Below are positions 17,813 to 26,630 of a stretch of 64,000 bases of DNA, piece after piece. Every line of letters starts with the position of its first letter. Position 1 is the first letter of the stretch. The notes below the pieces were generated by a model. The model searched no databases and was not told the origin of the DNA. It saw only the letters and a list, made by a program, of their open reading frames with translations. The DNA comes from Pelagibacterales bacterium SAG-MED19. GTDB lineage: Bacteria; Pseudomonadota; Alphaproteobacteria; Pelagibacterales; Pelagibacteraceae. A program made the position numbers and the translations under genes. The DNA lies in contig JACWDQ010000006.1 of NCBI GenBank assembly GCA_014654035.1, forward strand, positions 1-64,000. The letters are read 5' to 3'.

Positions 17813-18519
17813 TAGCTAACATTCCATCTATATCCACTTCCATATCTAGTTTCAATAGCTGAGAAATCAGGATCAACTTTTTTAAATTTTTTTCTAATTC
17901 TTTTGACGTGACTATCAATTGTTCTATCTTCTATATCAGTATCTTCTCTGTAAGCTATATCCATTAATTGTGCTCTCTCTTTAATAATTCCTGGTCTTTT
18001 TGCCAATTCTTTCACTAATAAAAATTCTGTTGTTGTTAATTTATCTGGTAATTGTTTTCCATCCCATTCACATTCCAATTGCGACGGATCTAACTTGAGT
18101 TTGCCATGAGAAATTATACTTTTATTTTCCTCGATAGTATCTTTCGTATCTTTTTTTCTGAGTTGAACTCTAATTCTTTCGATTAAAACTTTAATAGAAA
18201 ATCCTCCGGATTTTTTAACAAAATCATCTGCACCTAATTTTAAACCTAATAACTCATCAATTTCATCATCCTTGGATGTCAAAAATATCACAGGCAAAGA
18301 AGTTTTTTTTCTTAATTTTTTTAGTAACTCTTCTCCATCCATTTTAGGCATCTTAATATCAATTATTGCTAAATCAGGAGGGATTCTTGTCAAACCAATT
18401 AAAGCACTTTCTCCATCAATATAAGTTTGAACTTTAAATCCTTCTTTTTCTAAAGCTATACTAAGACTTGTTAAAATATTTCTATCATCATCAATTAAAG
18501 CAATTGTCTGTTTGTGCAT
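17812..18519 (-). CDS. chvI: Response regulator, OmpR family, ChvI-like
   Basis: A 235-residue DNA-binding response regulator. The receiver domain has the acidic pocket IALIDDDRN (about 7-15), the phospho-acceptor Asp in LAIIDIKMPKMDGEEL (near 54), and the conserved Thr and Lys in FLTSKDD and DDFVKKSGG. A winged-helix C-terminal domain (about 130-232) includes TTTEFLLVKELAKRPG and DSHVKRIRKKFKK, ending RYGSGYRW. It is co-transcribed with chvG. Regulators of this family control envelope and acid-response genes in related bacteria. The target set in this organism is unknown. Confidence 0.91.
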   Translation of the reverse strand: MHKQTIALIDDDRNILTSLSIALEKEGFKVQTYIDGESALIGLTRIPPDLAIIDIKMPKMDGEELLKKLRKKTSLPVIFLTSKDDEIDELLGLKLGADDFVKKSGGFSIKVLIERIRVQLRKKDTKDTIEENKSIISHGKLKLDPSQLECEWDGKQLPDKLTTTEFLLVKELAKRPGIIKERAQLMDIAYREDTDIEDRTIDSHVKRIRKKFKKVDPDFSAIETRYGSGYRWNVS

Positions 18520-18570
18520 ATTTGATTATAAAAATACTAAATTGTTCTAATTTGGGCAATCATATTAAAA

Positions 18571-21345
18571 TTAGTGAAGCATACCCCAGTTATCCCCCGT
18601 ATTCAAATCTACCGTCAAAGGTATAGAAAATGAATGCTGTTCACTATTAGCAACGCTAGTCATCTCTTCAATTATAAGTTTACTGATTCTTTTTATGTCT
18701 TGTTTTGGAGTTTCAAATATTAATTCATCATGGATTTGAAGTAACATCTTTGTTTTTTGATTTTTTTGTTCGTTGAGTTTTTTTTCTAATCTAATCATTG
18801 CAAGTCTCATTATTTCAGATGCAGAACCTTGAATGGGTGCATTAATTGCTGCTCGTTCTTGAAAATTTCTTATATTATAATTTTTGTCATTAATGTTTAT
18901 AAAATGTGACTTTCTTCCAAAGATATTGTTAACAAAACCACTTTTTCTACAAAACTTAATCGTTCTATCCATATAAAGTTTAATTTCTGGAAATTTTGCA
19001 AAATAAGCTTTCAAAAATTCTTCAGCTTCATAATTTGATACACTTATTTGTTTAGCTAATCCATACTGAGAAATACCATAAATAATTCCAAAGTTTATAG
19101 CTTTTGCCTTTCTTCTTTGATCTTGATTAACTTTTTTAATATCAGTATTAAATATTTGACTTGCGGTTAGTGAGTGAATGTCTTCATTATTTTTAAAAGC
19201 TTTTTTTAGTCCTTTAACGTCTGCTAAATCTGCTAAGATTCTCATTTCAATTTGATTATAGTCAGCAGAAATTAAAACATGGTCATTTTTGGCTATAAAA
19301 GCTTTTCTAATATCCTTACCATCATCAGATTTTATAGGAATATTTTGTAAATTAGGATCACTAGATGCTAATCTTCCAGTGGTAGTAGCTGCAAGTAAAA
19401 ATGATGTATGCACCCTTTTTGTTTGAGGATTGATATGTTCTGGCAAAGAATCGGAATATGTATTTTTTAATTTAGAAACTTGTCTCCAATCTAAAACAAG
19501 CCTAGGAAATTCATGGCCTTTAAAAGCAAGATCTTCTAGCACCGCTGCACTCGTAGCAAAACTTCCTTTTTTTGTTTTTTTTAAATCTGCTATTTTAAGA
19601 TCATTATATAAAATTTCACCTAGTTGTTTTGGAGAGGCTATATTAAATTCTTTTTTAGATATTTTAAAAACTTCTTTTTGAATTTTTTCGATTTTTTTTT
19701 CAAATTTAGAAGATAATAACTTGAGAAATTTATTATCAATTTTAATACCTTCTATTTCCATGAAGGCTAAAATTTTTATCATTGGTTTTTCAAAAATTTC
19801 ATAAATATTAACCATTTTTTCATCTCTCAAGCTTTTATGAAATTTTTTATATAATCTGAAAGTTATATCTGCATCTTCGGCGGCGTAGTCTTTTGCCTTT
19901 TCAATTTCGACTTCTCTAAAGCTTATTTCTTTTTTTCCAGTTCCAACTAAATCTTTAAATGCAATTGTTTTATGATCTAAATGAATTTGTGAAAGCGTAT
20001 CCATATTGTGTCTATTTTTTCCAGCATCAAGAACATAAGACATTAGCATTGTGTCTTCCATTGATGTTATATTGATGCCGTGTTTAAAAAGTACAATAAA
20101 ATCAAATTTAATATTTTGACCAATCTTTTTGATACTTGGGTCCTCAAGTAATGGTTTTAATTTTTTAAGAACTATGTCTTTGCTAATCGATTTTTTTGAA
20201 TTATGACCTATTGGAATATAACAAGCTTTACCAATTTTAGAACTTAAGGAGACTCCAATTAAATCTGCTTGATGAGGATCTAATGAGCTTGTCTCTGTAT
20301 CTACAGCAACTTCTCCTGATTCCTCAGCTTCTTCAATCCATTTATCAATTACTTTTGGATCTGTAATTAAATGATAATCTTTTTTGACAATAGTTTTTTT
20401 AATTTCTTTATTTTTTAAATCATTTCCAATATTATTTAGACTAGGCTCACCGTAAGCTGAAATTGCTGAGCTTAATAATCTATTAAACTCCATTTCTCTT
20501 AAAAAAGTATAAAGTTTATTTTTATCAATTTCCTTGAGCTTAAATTCAACTAAGTCTCTATCAATTGGAGCATCATTTTTCAAAGTTACTAATTTTTTAC
20601 TAATTATTGCTTTGTCTTTATTTTCGATTAGAGTTTCTCTTCTTTTGTTTTGTTTAATTTCATTAGCTGATTTTAAGAGTATTTCTAAATTTCCATATTT
20701 GTTAATCAATTCTGCAGCTGTTTTTACACCTATTCCTGGTACACCAGGTACATTATCACTGCTATCACCCGCTAAAGCTTGAACATCAATGACTTTGGAG
20801 GGATCAACACCAAATTTGTTTTTTACATCCTCTTCCGAAATAAACTTATTTTTCATTGGATCAAATATGCGAACATCTTTTTTATATAGTTGCATCAAAT
20901 CTTTGTCTGAAGAAACAATTGTGACTTTTGCACCCATTTTGAGAATTTGATTTACATATGTTGCTATTAAATCGTCTGCTTCATAGTTGATAAGTTCTAC
21001 CGAAGGTAAATTAAATGCTAAAACAGATTTTCTAATATAGTCAAATTGTGGAGCCAAATCATCAGGTGCTTCTGATCTATTAGCTTTATAATCTTTATAA
21101 ATTTCATTTCTAAAAGTTTTTCTAGCAGAGTCAAAAATTACAGCAAAATGAGTTGGCTTCTGTTTATTTTCTTTAGATTTAGAATCCTCAAGAAGTTTAA
21201 ATAACATACTACAAAAACCACTTACAGCACCAGTTGGTAAACCATCACTTTTTCTCGTTAGTGGTGGTAAAGCATAATAGGCTCTGAATATGTAACCTGA
21301 ACCATCAATTAGATAAAAATGATCTGTTTTTTGAATTTTACTCAT
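18571..21345 (-). CDS. polA: DNA polymerase I
   Basis: A 924-residue three-domain enzyme for repair and Okazaki-fragment maturation. The 5' nuclease domain (about 1-300) begins YLIDGSGYIFRAYYALPPL and contains GDSSDNVPGVPGIGVKTA. A 3'-5' exonuclease domain (about 330-520) keeps the metal-binding Asp-Glu in VAVDTETSSLD and the YAAEDADITFRLY end, so proofreading looks intact. The polymerase domain carries motif A (SADYNQIEMRILADL), motif B (RRKAKAINFGIIYG) and motif C (LLQIHDELIFE). The gene is full length and lies upstream of chvI on the same strand. Confidence 0.97.
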   Translation of the reverse strand: MSKIQKTDHFYLIDGSGYIFRAYYALPPLTRKSDGLPTGAVSGFCSMLFKLLEDSKSKENKQKPTHFAVIFDSARKTFRNEIYKDYKANRSEAPDDLAPQFDYIRKSVLAFNLPSVELINYEADDLIATYVNQILKMGAKVTIVSSDKDLMQLYKKDVRIFDPMKNKFISEEDVKNKFGVDPSKVIDVQALAGDSSDNVPGVPGIGVKTAAELINKYGNLEILLKSANEIKQNKRRETLIENKDKAIISKKLVTLKNDAPIDRDLVEFKLKEIDKNKLYTFLREMEFNRLLSSAISAYGEPSLNNIGNDLKNKEIKKTIVKKDYHLITDPKVIDKWIEEAEESGEVAVDTETSSLDPHQADLIGVSLSSKIGKACYIPIGHNSKKSISKDIVLKKLKPLLEDPSIKKIGQNIKFDFIVLFKHGINITSMEDTMLMSYVLDAGKNRHNMDTLSQIHLDHKTIAFKDLVGTGKKEISFREVEIEKAKDYAAEDADITFRLYKKFHKSLRDEKMVNIYEIFEKPMIKILAFMEIEGIKIDNKFLKLLSSKFEKKIEKIQKEVFKISKKEFNIASPKQLGEILYNDLKIADLKKTKKGSFATSAAVLEDLAFKGHEFPRLVLDWRQVSKLKNTYSDSLPEHINPQTKRVHTSFLLAATTTGRLASSDPNLQNIPIKSDDGKDIRKAFIAKNDHVLISADYNQIEMRILADLADVKGLKKAFKNNEDIHSLTASQIFNTDIKKVNQDQRRKAKAINFGIIYGISQYGLAKQISVSNYEAEEFLKAYFAKFPEIKLYMDRTIKFCRKSGFVNNIFGRKSHFININDKNYNIRNFQERAAINAPIQGSASEIMRLAMIRLEKKLNEQKNQKTKMLLQIHDELIFETPKQDIKRISKLIIEEMTSVANSEQHSFSIPLTVDLNTGDNWGMLH

Positions 21346-21391
21346 TATAAATAAATATAGATTATCGATTGAAATAAGAGTATTATTTTTT

Positions 21392-21943
21392 ATGGAACTA
21401 ATAAAGCAAAATACTCAATCTAAAATAATTAAATCATTACTTATTATTTTTTTTGGTTCAATAATTCTGGCAATATCTGCTAAAATAAAAATACCTTTTT
21501 ATCCAGTTCCAATGACAATGCAAACGTTTATAGTATTATTTTTTGGGATAAGCTTTGGATACAAAATTGCTCTTGCAACTGTCAGCCTTTATTTATTAGA
21601 GGGAATTATTGGTTTTCCTGTTTTTTCTAATTCTCCTGAAAGAGGGGTTGGTCTAGCTTATTTTACAGGTCCAACTATGGGCTACCTTATCGGATTTCTT
21701 TCAGCATGTTTTTTGGCATCTTATATAAGAATAGATAACAATCATTTTGTAATTTTTGTAAAATTAGTCTTGTCAGTTTTAACTATTTACATTTTTGGTG
21801 TATTATGGTTGGGTGTAGTAATTGGATGGGACAAGCCAGTTTTTGAATTAGGTGTGATGCCCTTTTTGTTGGCTGAAATTTTTAAAGTAACATTACTCAC
21901 ACTTTTATCTAAAAAAATTTTTAAAATTAGGAAACTTATTTAG
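21392..21943 (+). CDS. bioY: Biotin transporter BioY
   Basis: A 183-residue S-component of a biotin ECF-type transporter, with six hydrophobic segments. Family landmarks are IKIPFYPVPMTMQTFIVL near residue 30, YLLEGIIGFPVFS near 70 and the GPTMGYLIGF stretch near 95. No bioM/bioN ATPase or transmembrane genes are adjacent, so the protein may act alone or with a shared energizing module elsewhere. It suggests dependence on external biotin. The 3' end overlaps the opposing regA gene by eight bases. Confidence 0.93.
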   Translation: MELIKQNTQSKIIKSLLIIFFGSIILAISAKIKIPFYPVPMTMQTFIVLFFGISFGYKIALATVSLYLLEGIIGFPVFSNSPERGVGLAYFTGPTMGYLIGFLSACFLASYIRIDNNHFVIFVKLVLSVLTIYIFGVLWLGVVIGWDKPVFELGVMPFLLAEIFKVTLLTLLSKKIFKIRKLI

Positions 21944-22499
21944 GAGATCTCTTAGAAAGAATTCGTTGAAGAGTTCTTCTGTGCATTTTTAATCTTCTTG
22001 CAGTCTCTGAAACATTTCTATTACATAATTCAAATACTCTATGAATATGCTCCCACTTTACTCTATCTGCAGACATTGGATTTTCAGGAGGTACTGCTTT
22101 TTTAGCTGGATCAGCTAAAAGTGCTTTTTCAACATCATCAGCATCTGCTGGTTTAGCAAGATAATCAATTGCTCCTTCTTTGATGGCAGCTACTGCTGTT
22201 GGAATATTACCATATCCTGTGAGCATTATAATTCTACTAGTGGTATTAGATTGCTGAATTTGTTTTACAACTTCTAAACCATTACCATCACCCAATCTTA
22301 AATCAACTACTGCGAATCCTGGTTTTTTAAGTTTCACTGTGTCTATACCTTTTTGTACACCCTCAGCTTGAATAACCTCAAATCCCTTCTTTTCCATAGC
22401 CCTTGCCAATCTTTCTCTAAAAGGATTGTCATCATCAACTATTAATAAGGTTTTATTCTCAAAATCGTTTAAATTTTGTAATACTGGCTCGTTTTTCAT
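21936..22499 (-). CDS. regA: Redox response regulator RegA/ActR/PrrA-like
   Basis: The chosen ATG start gives 187 residues; a GTG at 22526 would add nine. The receiver has KTLLIVDDDNPFRERLARAM and the phospho-Asp in AVVDLRLGDGNGLEVV. Toward the end of the receiver, SRIIMLTGYGNIPTAVAA and IDYLAKPADADDV complete the site. The C-terminal Fis-type helix-turn-helix NVSETARRLKMHRRTLQRIL is nearly invariant in RegA/ActR proteins. These control respiration, CO2 or nitrogen fixation and photosynthesis genes by redox state. No regB kinase or senC gene is adjacent, so this regulator is an orphan locally. Confidence 0.93.
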   Translation of the reverse strand: MKNEPVLQNLNDFENKTLLIVDDDNPFRERLARAMEKKGFEVIQAEGVQKGIDTVKLKKPGFAVVDLRLGDGNGLEVVKQIQQSNTTSRIIMLTGYGNIPTAVAAIKEGAIDYLAKPADADDVEKALLADPAKKAVPPENPMSADRVKWEHIHRVFELCNRNVSETARRLKMHRRTLQRILSKRSPK

Positions 22500-22588
22500 G
22501 ATTTGTATATGGCAATTTTTTTCCACAATTCAATAGGTCATTATTTACTTTACATTGAATAACTATTGAATTAATTGCTGCAATTACT

Positions 22589-22618
22589 AAAGTTTTTTAA
22601 ATAAAAAAACTTTTTTTT
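22589..22618 (+). terminator. Terminator-like hairpin ahead of the polyamine operon
   Basis: AAAGTTTTTT (22589-22598) pairs with AAAAAACTTT (22604-22613) around a five-base loop and runs into a T-tract to 22618. It lies 28 bases before the decarboxylase ATG. It could end read-through from bioY, which has no terminator of its own. Alternatively it could act as an attenuator in the operon leader. Confidence 0.55.
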
Positions 22619-22645
22619 GTTAAATTTTTTTGGGGGGCATTTTAA

Positions 22646-23830
22646 ATGCAAAAATTTAAGTCAGTTGAAAATTTAGTAAGTCAACTGAAACCAGACAAGC
22701 CGGTTTATTGTATAAGAAAGAATTCTATTCTTTCTGCATCAAAATACTTTCAAAATAAATTTCCAGGCAAAATTTTATTTGCAGTTAAAACAAATCCTCA
22801 TCCAGAGGTAATTAAAACATTGATAAAAAGTGGAATTGATCAATTTGATGTTGCTTCCATTGAAGAGATAAAAGCTGTTAGAAAATTTAGCCAAACAGCA
22901 AAATGTTCATATATGCATACTGTAAAAAGTCGTGAAAGTATAAGCGAGGCATATTTTAAATATGGCGTTAAAACTTTTGCATTAGATACAAAAGATGAGC
23001 TTATTAAAATTATTGAAAGTACAGGTAATTCTAATGACCTTGAACTTTTTGTAAGAGTATCAGTTTCAAACGAACATGCTGAAATTGATTTATCAAAAAA
23101 ATTCGGTGCTTTAAATTCTGAAGCCACTGGACTTTTAAGATTAGCTAAACAATATTCAAATAAAATTGGTTTAAGTTTTCATGTTGGGTCGCAATGTATG
23201 CATCCAATTTCTTACTCTAAAGGTATCACAGAAATAGGAAACATAATTAAGAAGACAAAAATTATTCCAAATTATATTAATGTTGGTGGTGGTTTTCCAA
23301 CCATATATCCTGACCTTATACCACAATCTTTAGATAATTATTTTGATGAAATTAAAAAAAGTTTAGATAATTTAAAGATTGATAATATGCCAGAAATAAT
23401 TTGCGAACCTGGAAGGGCATTAGTAGCTGAAAGTGGCTCAACAATAGTTAGAGTAAATCTAAGGAAAAAACAAAAACTTTATATAAATGATGGAACATAT
23501 GGCACACTTTTTGATGCAGGAACACCAAACATAGTTTTTCCTTCTAAAATGATTAAAGATTGTTCAAATAAGATTATTTCAAAAAAATTTACTGCTTTTG
23601 ATTTCTATGGTCCAACTTGTGACAGCATGGATTATATGAAAGGACCTTTTCTTCTCCCAAATAATATTAAAGAAAATGATTATATTGAATTAGGTCAATT
23701 AGGATCATATGGCTTAACATTTAGAACTCAATTCAATGGTTTTTATTCTGATGAAATTTATGAAGTTGAAGATAGTCCAATAATGAGTCTTTATGGCAAA
23801 GATGCTAATAAATCGACTTTGGTTGCTTAA
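22646..23830 (+). CDS. Ornithine decarboxylase-like (group IV PLP decarboxylase)
   Basis: A 394-residue enzyme of the alanine-racemase-fold decarboxylases, which remove CO2 from ornithine (or lysine). The PLP Lys is in ILFAVKTNPHPEV (about 53). Other landmarks are SFHVGSQCMHP (about 178), VGGGFPTIYPD (about 210), phosphate-binding EPGRALVAESG (about 250) and the dimer-interface FYGPTCDSMD, whose Cys is the ODC catalytic Cys. The start is preceded by a G-rich GGGGGG (SD-like) about nine bases upstream. Its TAA shares a base with the next ATG. Putrescine made here would feed the downstream deoxyhypusine synthase-like enzyme. Confidence 0.88.
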   Translation: MQKFKSVENLVSQLKPDKPVYCIRKNSILSASKYFQNKFPGKILFAVKTNPHPEVIKTLIKSGIDQFDVASIEEIKAVRKFSQTAKCSYMHTVKSRESISEAYFKYGVKTFALDTKDELIKIIESTGNSNDLELFVRVSVSNEHAEIDLSKKFGALNSEATGLLRLAKQYSNKIGLSFHVGSQCMHPISYSKGITEIGNIIKKTKIIPNYINVGGGFPTIYPDLIPQSLDNYFDEIKKSLDNLKIDNMPEIICEPGRALVAESGSTIVRVNLRKKQKLYINDGTYGTLFDAGTPNIVFPSKMIKDCSNKIISKKFTAFDFYGPTCDSMDYMKGPFLLPNNIKENDYIELGQLGSYGLTFRTQFNGFYSDEIYEVEDSPIMSLYGKDANKSTLVA

Positions 23831-24873
23831 TGTCTGATAACAAAAATCTAGGTCACAATAGTAAAAAAGATTTTCTAAAAAAACCTGTTGAACATATTGA
23901 TATAACTTCATTTGATTCAAGAAAAATTATTTCATCAATGGAAAAAATGTCTTTTGTTTCAAGAGAGACTGCTAATGCAGCAAATATCTATAATGAAATG
24001 TTAAAAGACAAGGAATGCACTATATTTTTAACTTTAGCTGGTTCGACTTCTGCAGCTGGATGTATGAATATTTATAAAGATTTAGTAAAATATAATATGG
24101 TAGATGCGATTGTTGCTACTGGAGCTTCAATCATAGACATGGATTTTTTTGAAGCTTTGGGTTTTAAACATTATCAAGGCTCTCAATTTCAGGATGATAC
24201 TGAACTACGAAAAAATTACATTGATAGAATTTACGATACTTATATTGATGAAGATGAGTTACAAGTTTGTGACAAGAAAATTTGTGAAATAGCTGATAAT
24301 TTAGAACCGAAAAGCTATACATCTAGAGAATTTATCCAAGAAATGGGTAAATATTTGAAAAAAAATTCAGTAAAAAAGGACTCACTAATTGAAACAGCTT
24401 ATGACAACAATGTTCCAATTTTTTGTCCTGCGTTCACAGACTCAAGTGCTGGTTTTGGATTGGTGATTCACCAGGAAAAAAATCCAAAAAAACATATGAC
24501 AATAGACTCTATCAGGGAATTTAGAGAATTAACTGAAATCAAAATACAATCTAAGGGTTCAGGATTATTTATGATAGGTGGTGGTGTTCCAAAAAATTTT
24601 ATACAAGATACTGTAATATGTGCTGAGCTTCTAGGCAAAGAAGTTGATATGCATAAATATGCTATACAAATCACTGTAGCGGACTCTAGAGATGGTGCTT
24701 GTAGTAGCTCGACTTTAAAAGAAGCAAGCTCTTGGGGTAAGGTTGATGTTACAAAAGAACAGATGGTATTTGCAGAAGCAACCAGCGTGCTGCCTTTAAT
24801 TGCGAGTGATGCTTATCATAAGGCTTCCTGGAAAAAAAGAGATAGAAAAAACTTTTCAAAAATTTTTGGATAG
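23830..24873 (+). CDS. Deoxyhypusine synthase-like protein (possible homospermidine synthase)
   Basis: A 347-residue NAD-dependent aminobutyl-transferase family member. Conserved segments are FLTLAGSTSAAGCMNIYKDL (about 75), DAIVATGASIIDMDFFEALG (about 95), PIFCPAFTDSSAGFGL (about 198) and GGGVPKNFIQD. KEASSWGKVDV holds the Lys that forms the enzyme-aminobutyl imine in deoxyhypusine synthase. Bacteria lack eIF5A, so hypusination is excluded. Bacterial homologues are thought to transfer the aminobutyl group to a diamine such as putrescine. Coupling with an ornithine decarboxylase gene (one-base overlap) supports this. The product identity is inferred. Confidence 0.85.
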   Translation: MSDNKNLGHNSKKDFLKKPVEHIDITSFDSRKIISSMEKMSFVSRETANAANIYNEMLKDKECTIFLTLAGSTSAAGCMNIYKDLVKYNMVDAIVATGASIIDMDFFEALGFKHYQGSQFQDDTELRKNYIDRIYDTYIDEDELQVCDKKICEIADNLEPKSYTSREFIQEMGKYLKKNSVKKDSLIETAYDNNVPIFCPAFTDSSAGFGLVIHQEKNPKKHMTIDSIREFRELTEIKIQSKGSGLFMIGGGVPKNFIQDTVICAELLGKEVDMHKYAIQITVADSRDGACSSSTLKEASSWGKVDVTKEQMVFAEATSVLPLIASDAYHKASWKKRDRKNFSKIFG

Positions 24874-24877
24874 AAAA

Positions 24878-25753
24878 TTGCAATATTTAGCAAACAAAAA
24901 TGGTTTTTTAGGAATTGATAATAAATTCAATTTTAAAGAAAAAGTTGTAATAGTCCCCTTTGGTTTAGAAAAAACTGTTAGTTATGGTGGTGGCACTAAA
25001 AATGGTCCAAAGGAAATAATAAAAGCTTCGCACCAAGTTGAATTATATGATGAGGAACTTAATTGTGAGCCTTATAAAAAAATAGGTATTAAAACTTTAA
25101 AACCTTTTAAAATTGATAAGAATATCAACAAAGCCCTTAAAAAGATTTCAAATATAAATAAAGAAATCTTAGATAAAAAACTTTTTCCTATGACATTTGG
25201 AGGAGAGCATTCCATTACACCAGGATGTATAGAACCTTTTGTAAAAAGACATAAAAATATTTGTCTTTTACATTTTGATGCTCATGCTGATTTAAGAGAT
25301 AGTTATAATGGAGAAAAATTTTCTCATGCTTCAGCTATAAGAAGATGTTTGGACTACAAAAATATATCCATAATTTCTTTTGGGATAAGGAATATCTCAA
25401 AAAGTGAAATACCTTTTCTGCAAAGAAATAAATCTAGAATTAATATTTTTTGGGCGAAAGATAAAACTAAATGGAACTTACAAAAATTTAAAAAACTTAT
25501 AAAAAATAAGACTGTATACTTAACATTTGATGTGGATGGATTTGACTCAAGTATAATGCCAGCAACAGGAACACCAGAACCTGGTGGATTACTTTGGGAT
25601 GAAACATTAAACATAATTAAAATTGCAGCAAAAAATTCTAATATAGTTGGTGCAGATATTAATGAACTTGCGCCTATCAAAGGTTTTAACTCTTACAATT
25701 TTCTAGTTGCAAAATTGGCTTATAAAATACTTTCCTACAAGTATCTTTATTAA
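24878..25753 (+). CDS. speB: Ureohydrolase family protein, agmatinase-like
   Basis: A 291-residue metal-dependent amidinohydrolase. Mn ligands are seen in FGGEHSIT (His), HFDAHADLRDSY (Asp-His-Asp) and TFDVDGFDSSIMPATGTPEPGG (two Asp). These segments are closer to SpeB-type agmatinases than to classic arginases, but the substrate could be agmatine, arginine or another guanidino compound. The track's ATG at 24800 would overlap the upstream gene by 74 bases with a shadow-like N-terminus. A TTG at 24878, five bases after that gene's stop, is a better start. It is third in the polyamine operon and ends two bases short of the opposing yhhQ. Confidence 0.84.
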   Translation: MQYLANKNGFLGIDNKFNFKEKVVIVPFGLEKTVSYGGGTKNGPKEIIKASHQVELYDEELNCEPYKKIGIKTLKPFKIDKNINKALKKISNINKEILDKKLFPMTFGGEHSITPGCIEPFVKRHKNICLLHFDAHADLRDSYNGEKFSHASAIRRCLDYKNISIISFGIRNISKSEIPFLQRNKSRINIFWAKDKTKWNLQKFKKLIKNKTVYLTFDVDGFDSSIMPATGTPEPGGLLWDETLNIIKIAAKNSNIVGADINELAPIKGFNSYNFLVAKLAYKILSYKYLY

Positions 25754-25755
25754 AT

Positions 25756-26304
25756 TTAAACTGGTTTAAAGGTTTTAAGAAGAAATCTGAAAGGAATTAA
25801 CATCATAATTGACACTAAAATTTTAACAGCTAGATCTCCTAATGAAAGGGTAATCCAAGGAATTCCGGTTGCATAAAATGAAATTGAAAAAAATAAAAAA
25901 GTATCAACTGTTGATCCAATAATTGAGGAGGTAAGAGGTGCAATAAACCAATCTTTTTTTCTTAATTTATCAAAGATTTTAACATCTAATAATTGAGCTA
26001 CTAAAAAAGCAGTTCCTGAACCGACAGCTATTCTAATAGAAATCAAATCTGCAAAGTTTGTTGAAAATAAAAGAGTAAAACTAATTCCTATTATAAAACC
26101 AATATAAACTATATTTCTTGCTATAAGTTTACCATAAGATCTATTTGCTAAATCAGTAATTAAAAAAGCTATGGGATAGCTAAATGCTCCATAGGTTAAT
26201 ATTTCTTCTAAATCATAATATTCAATTGGAAACTGAACTAGATAATTTGATGCCAAAACAACAACTCCCATAGCAAATGAGAGTAAAAAAAATAATTTAT
26301 TCAT
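25756..26304 (-). CDS. yhhQ: Queuosine precursor transporter YhhQ (VUT family)
   Basis: A 182-residue inner-membrane protein with about six hydrophobic segments. Family features are ASNYLVQFPIE near residue 18, YGAFSYPIAFLITDLANRSYG (about 38-58) and the paired IAPLTSSIIGSTVDTFLFFSISF segment (about 121-143). YhhQ imports preQ0/preQ1 for queuosine modification of tRNA. Its ATG overlaps the rpmB stop by one base, so it is translated from the ribosomal-protein message. This links precursor uptake with translation demand. Confidence 0.91.
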   Translation of the reverse strand: MNKLFFLLSFAMGVVVLASNYLVQFPIEYYDLEEILTYGAFSYPIAFLITDLANRSYGKLIARNIVYIGFIIGISFTLLFSTNFADLISIRIAVGSGTAFLVAQLLDVKIFDKLRKKDWFIAPLTSSIIGSTVDTFLFFSISFYATGIPWITLSLGDLAVKILVSIMMLIPFRFLLKTFKPV

Positions 26305-26618
26305 TAAGCACTTTTAGATTGAACTGCTTTTTTTTGAAATGGAGATTTAATTAATATTGATTTTTTTAATTTCTTTAACCTAGGAGATAAATTTTTATTT
26401 TTAACAGTCTTTAAGAATTCATCAAAACTACCTTTTTTATCAACAGATCTAACTCCTGCATTACTAACTGTTAATTTCAAACTTCTTTTTAAAAGCTCAC
26501 TTGTAAATTTTACTTTCTTTAAATTTGGTAAAAATCTTCTTTTTGTTTTATTGTTAGCGTGACTAACATTATGACCTTTCATTGGATTTTTTCCAGTAAG
26601 TTCACATTTTTTTGACAT
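26304..26618 (-). CDS. rpmB: 50S ribosomal protein L28
   Basis: A 104-residue ribosomal protein of the large subunit. The start [33 protein letters not shown] is the classic L28 N-terminus. The Lys-rich C-terminal extension (after about residue 75) is common in alphaproteobacteria. A strong sigma-70-type promoter lies directly upstream, and yhhQ follows with a one-base overlap. It carries only one Cys (KKCEL), so a zinc-binding L28 is not indicated. Confidence 0.97.
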   Translation of the reverse strand: MSKKCELTGKNPMKGHNVSHANNKTKRRFLPNLKKVKFTSELLKRSLKLTVSNAGVRSVDKKGSFDEFLKTVKNKNLSPRLKKLKKSILIKSPFQKKAVQSKSA

Positions 26619-26630
26619 AATAATATCGTC

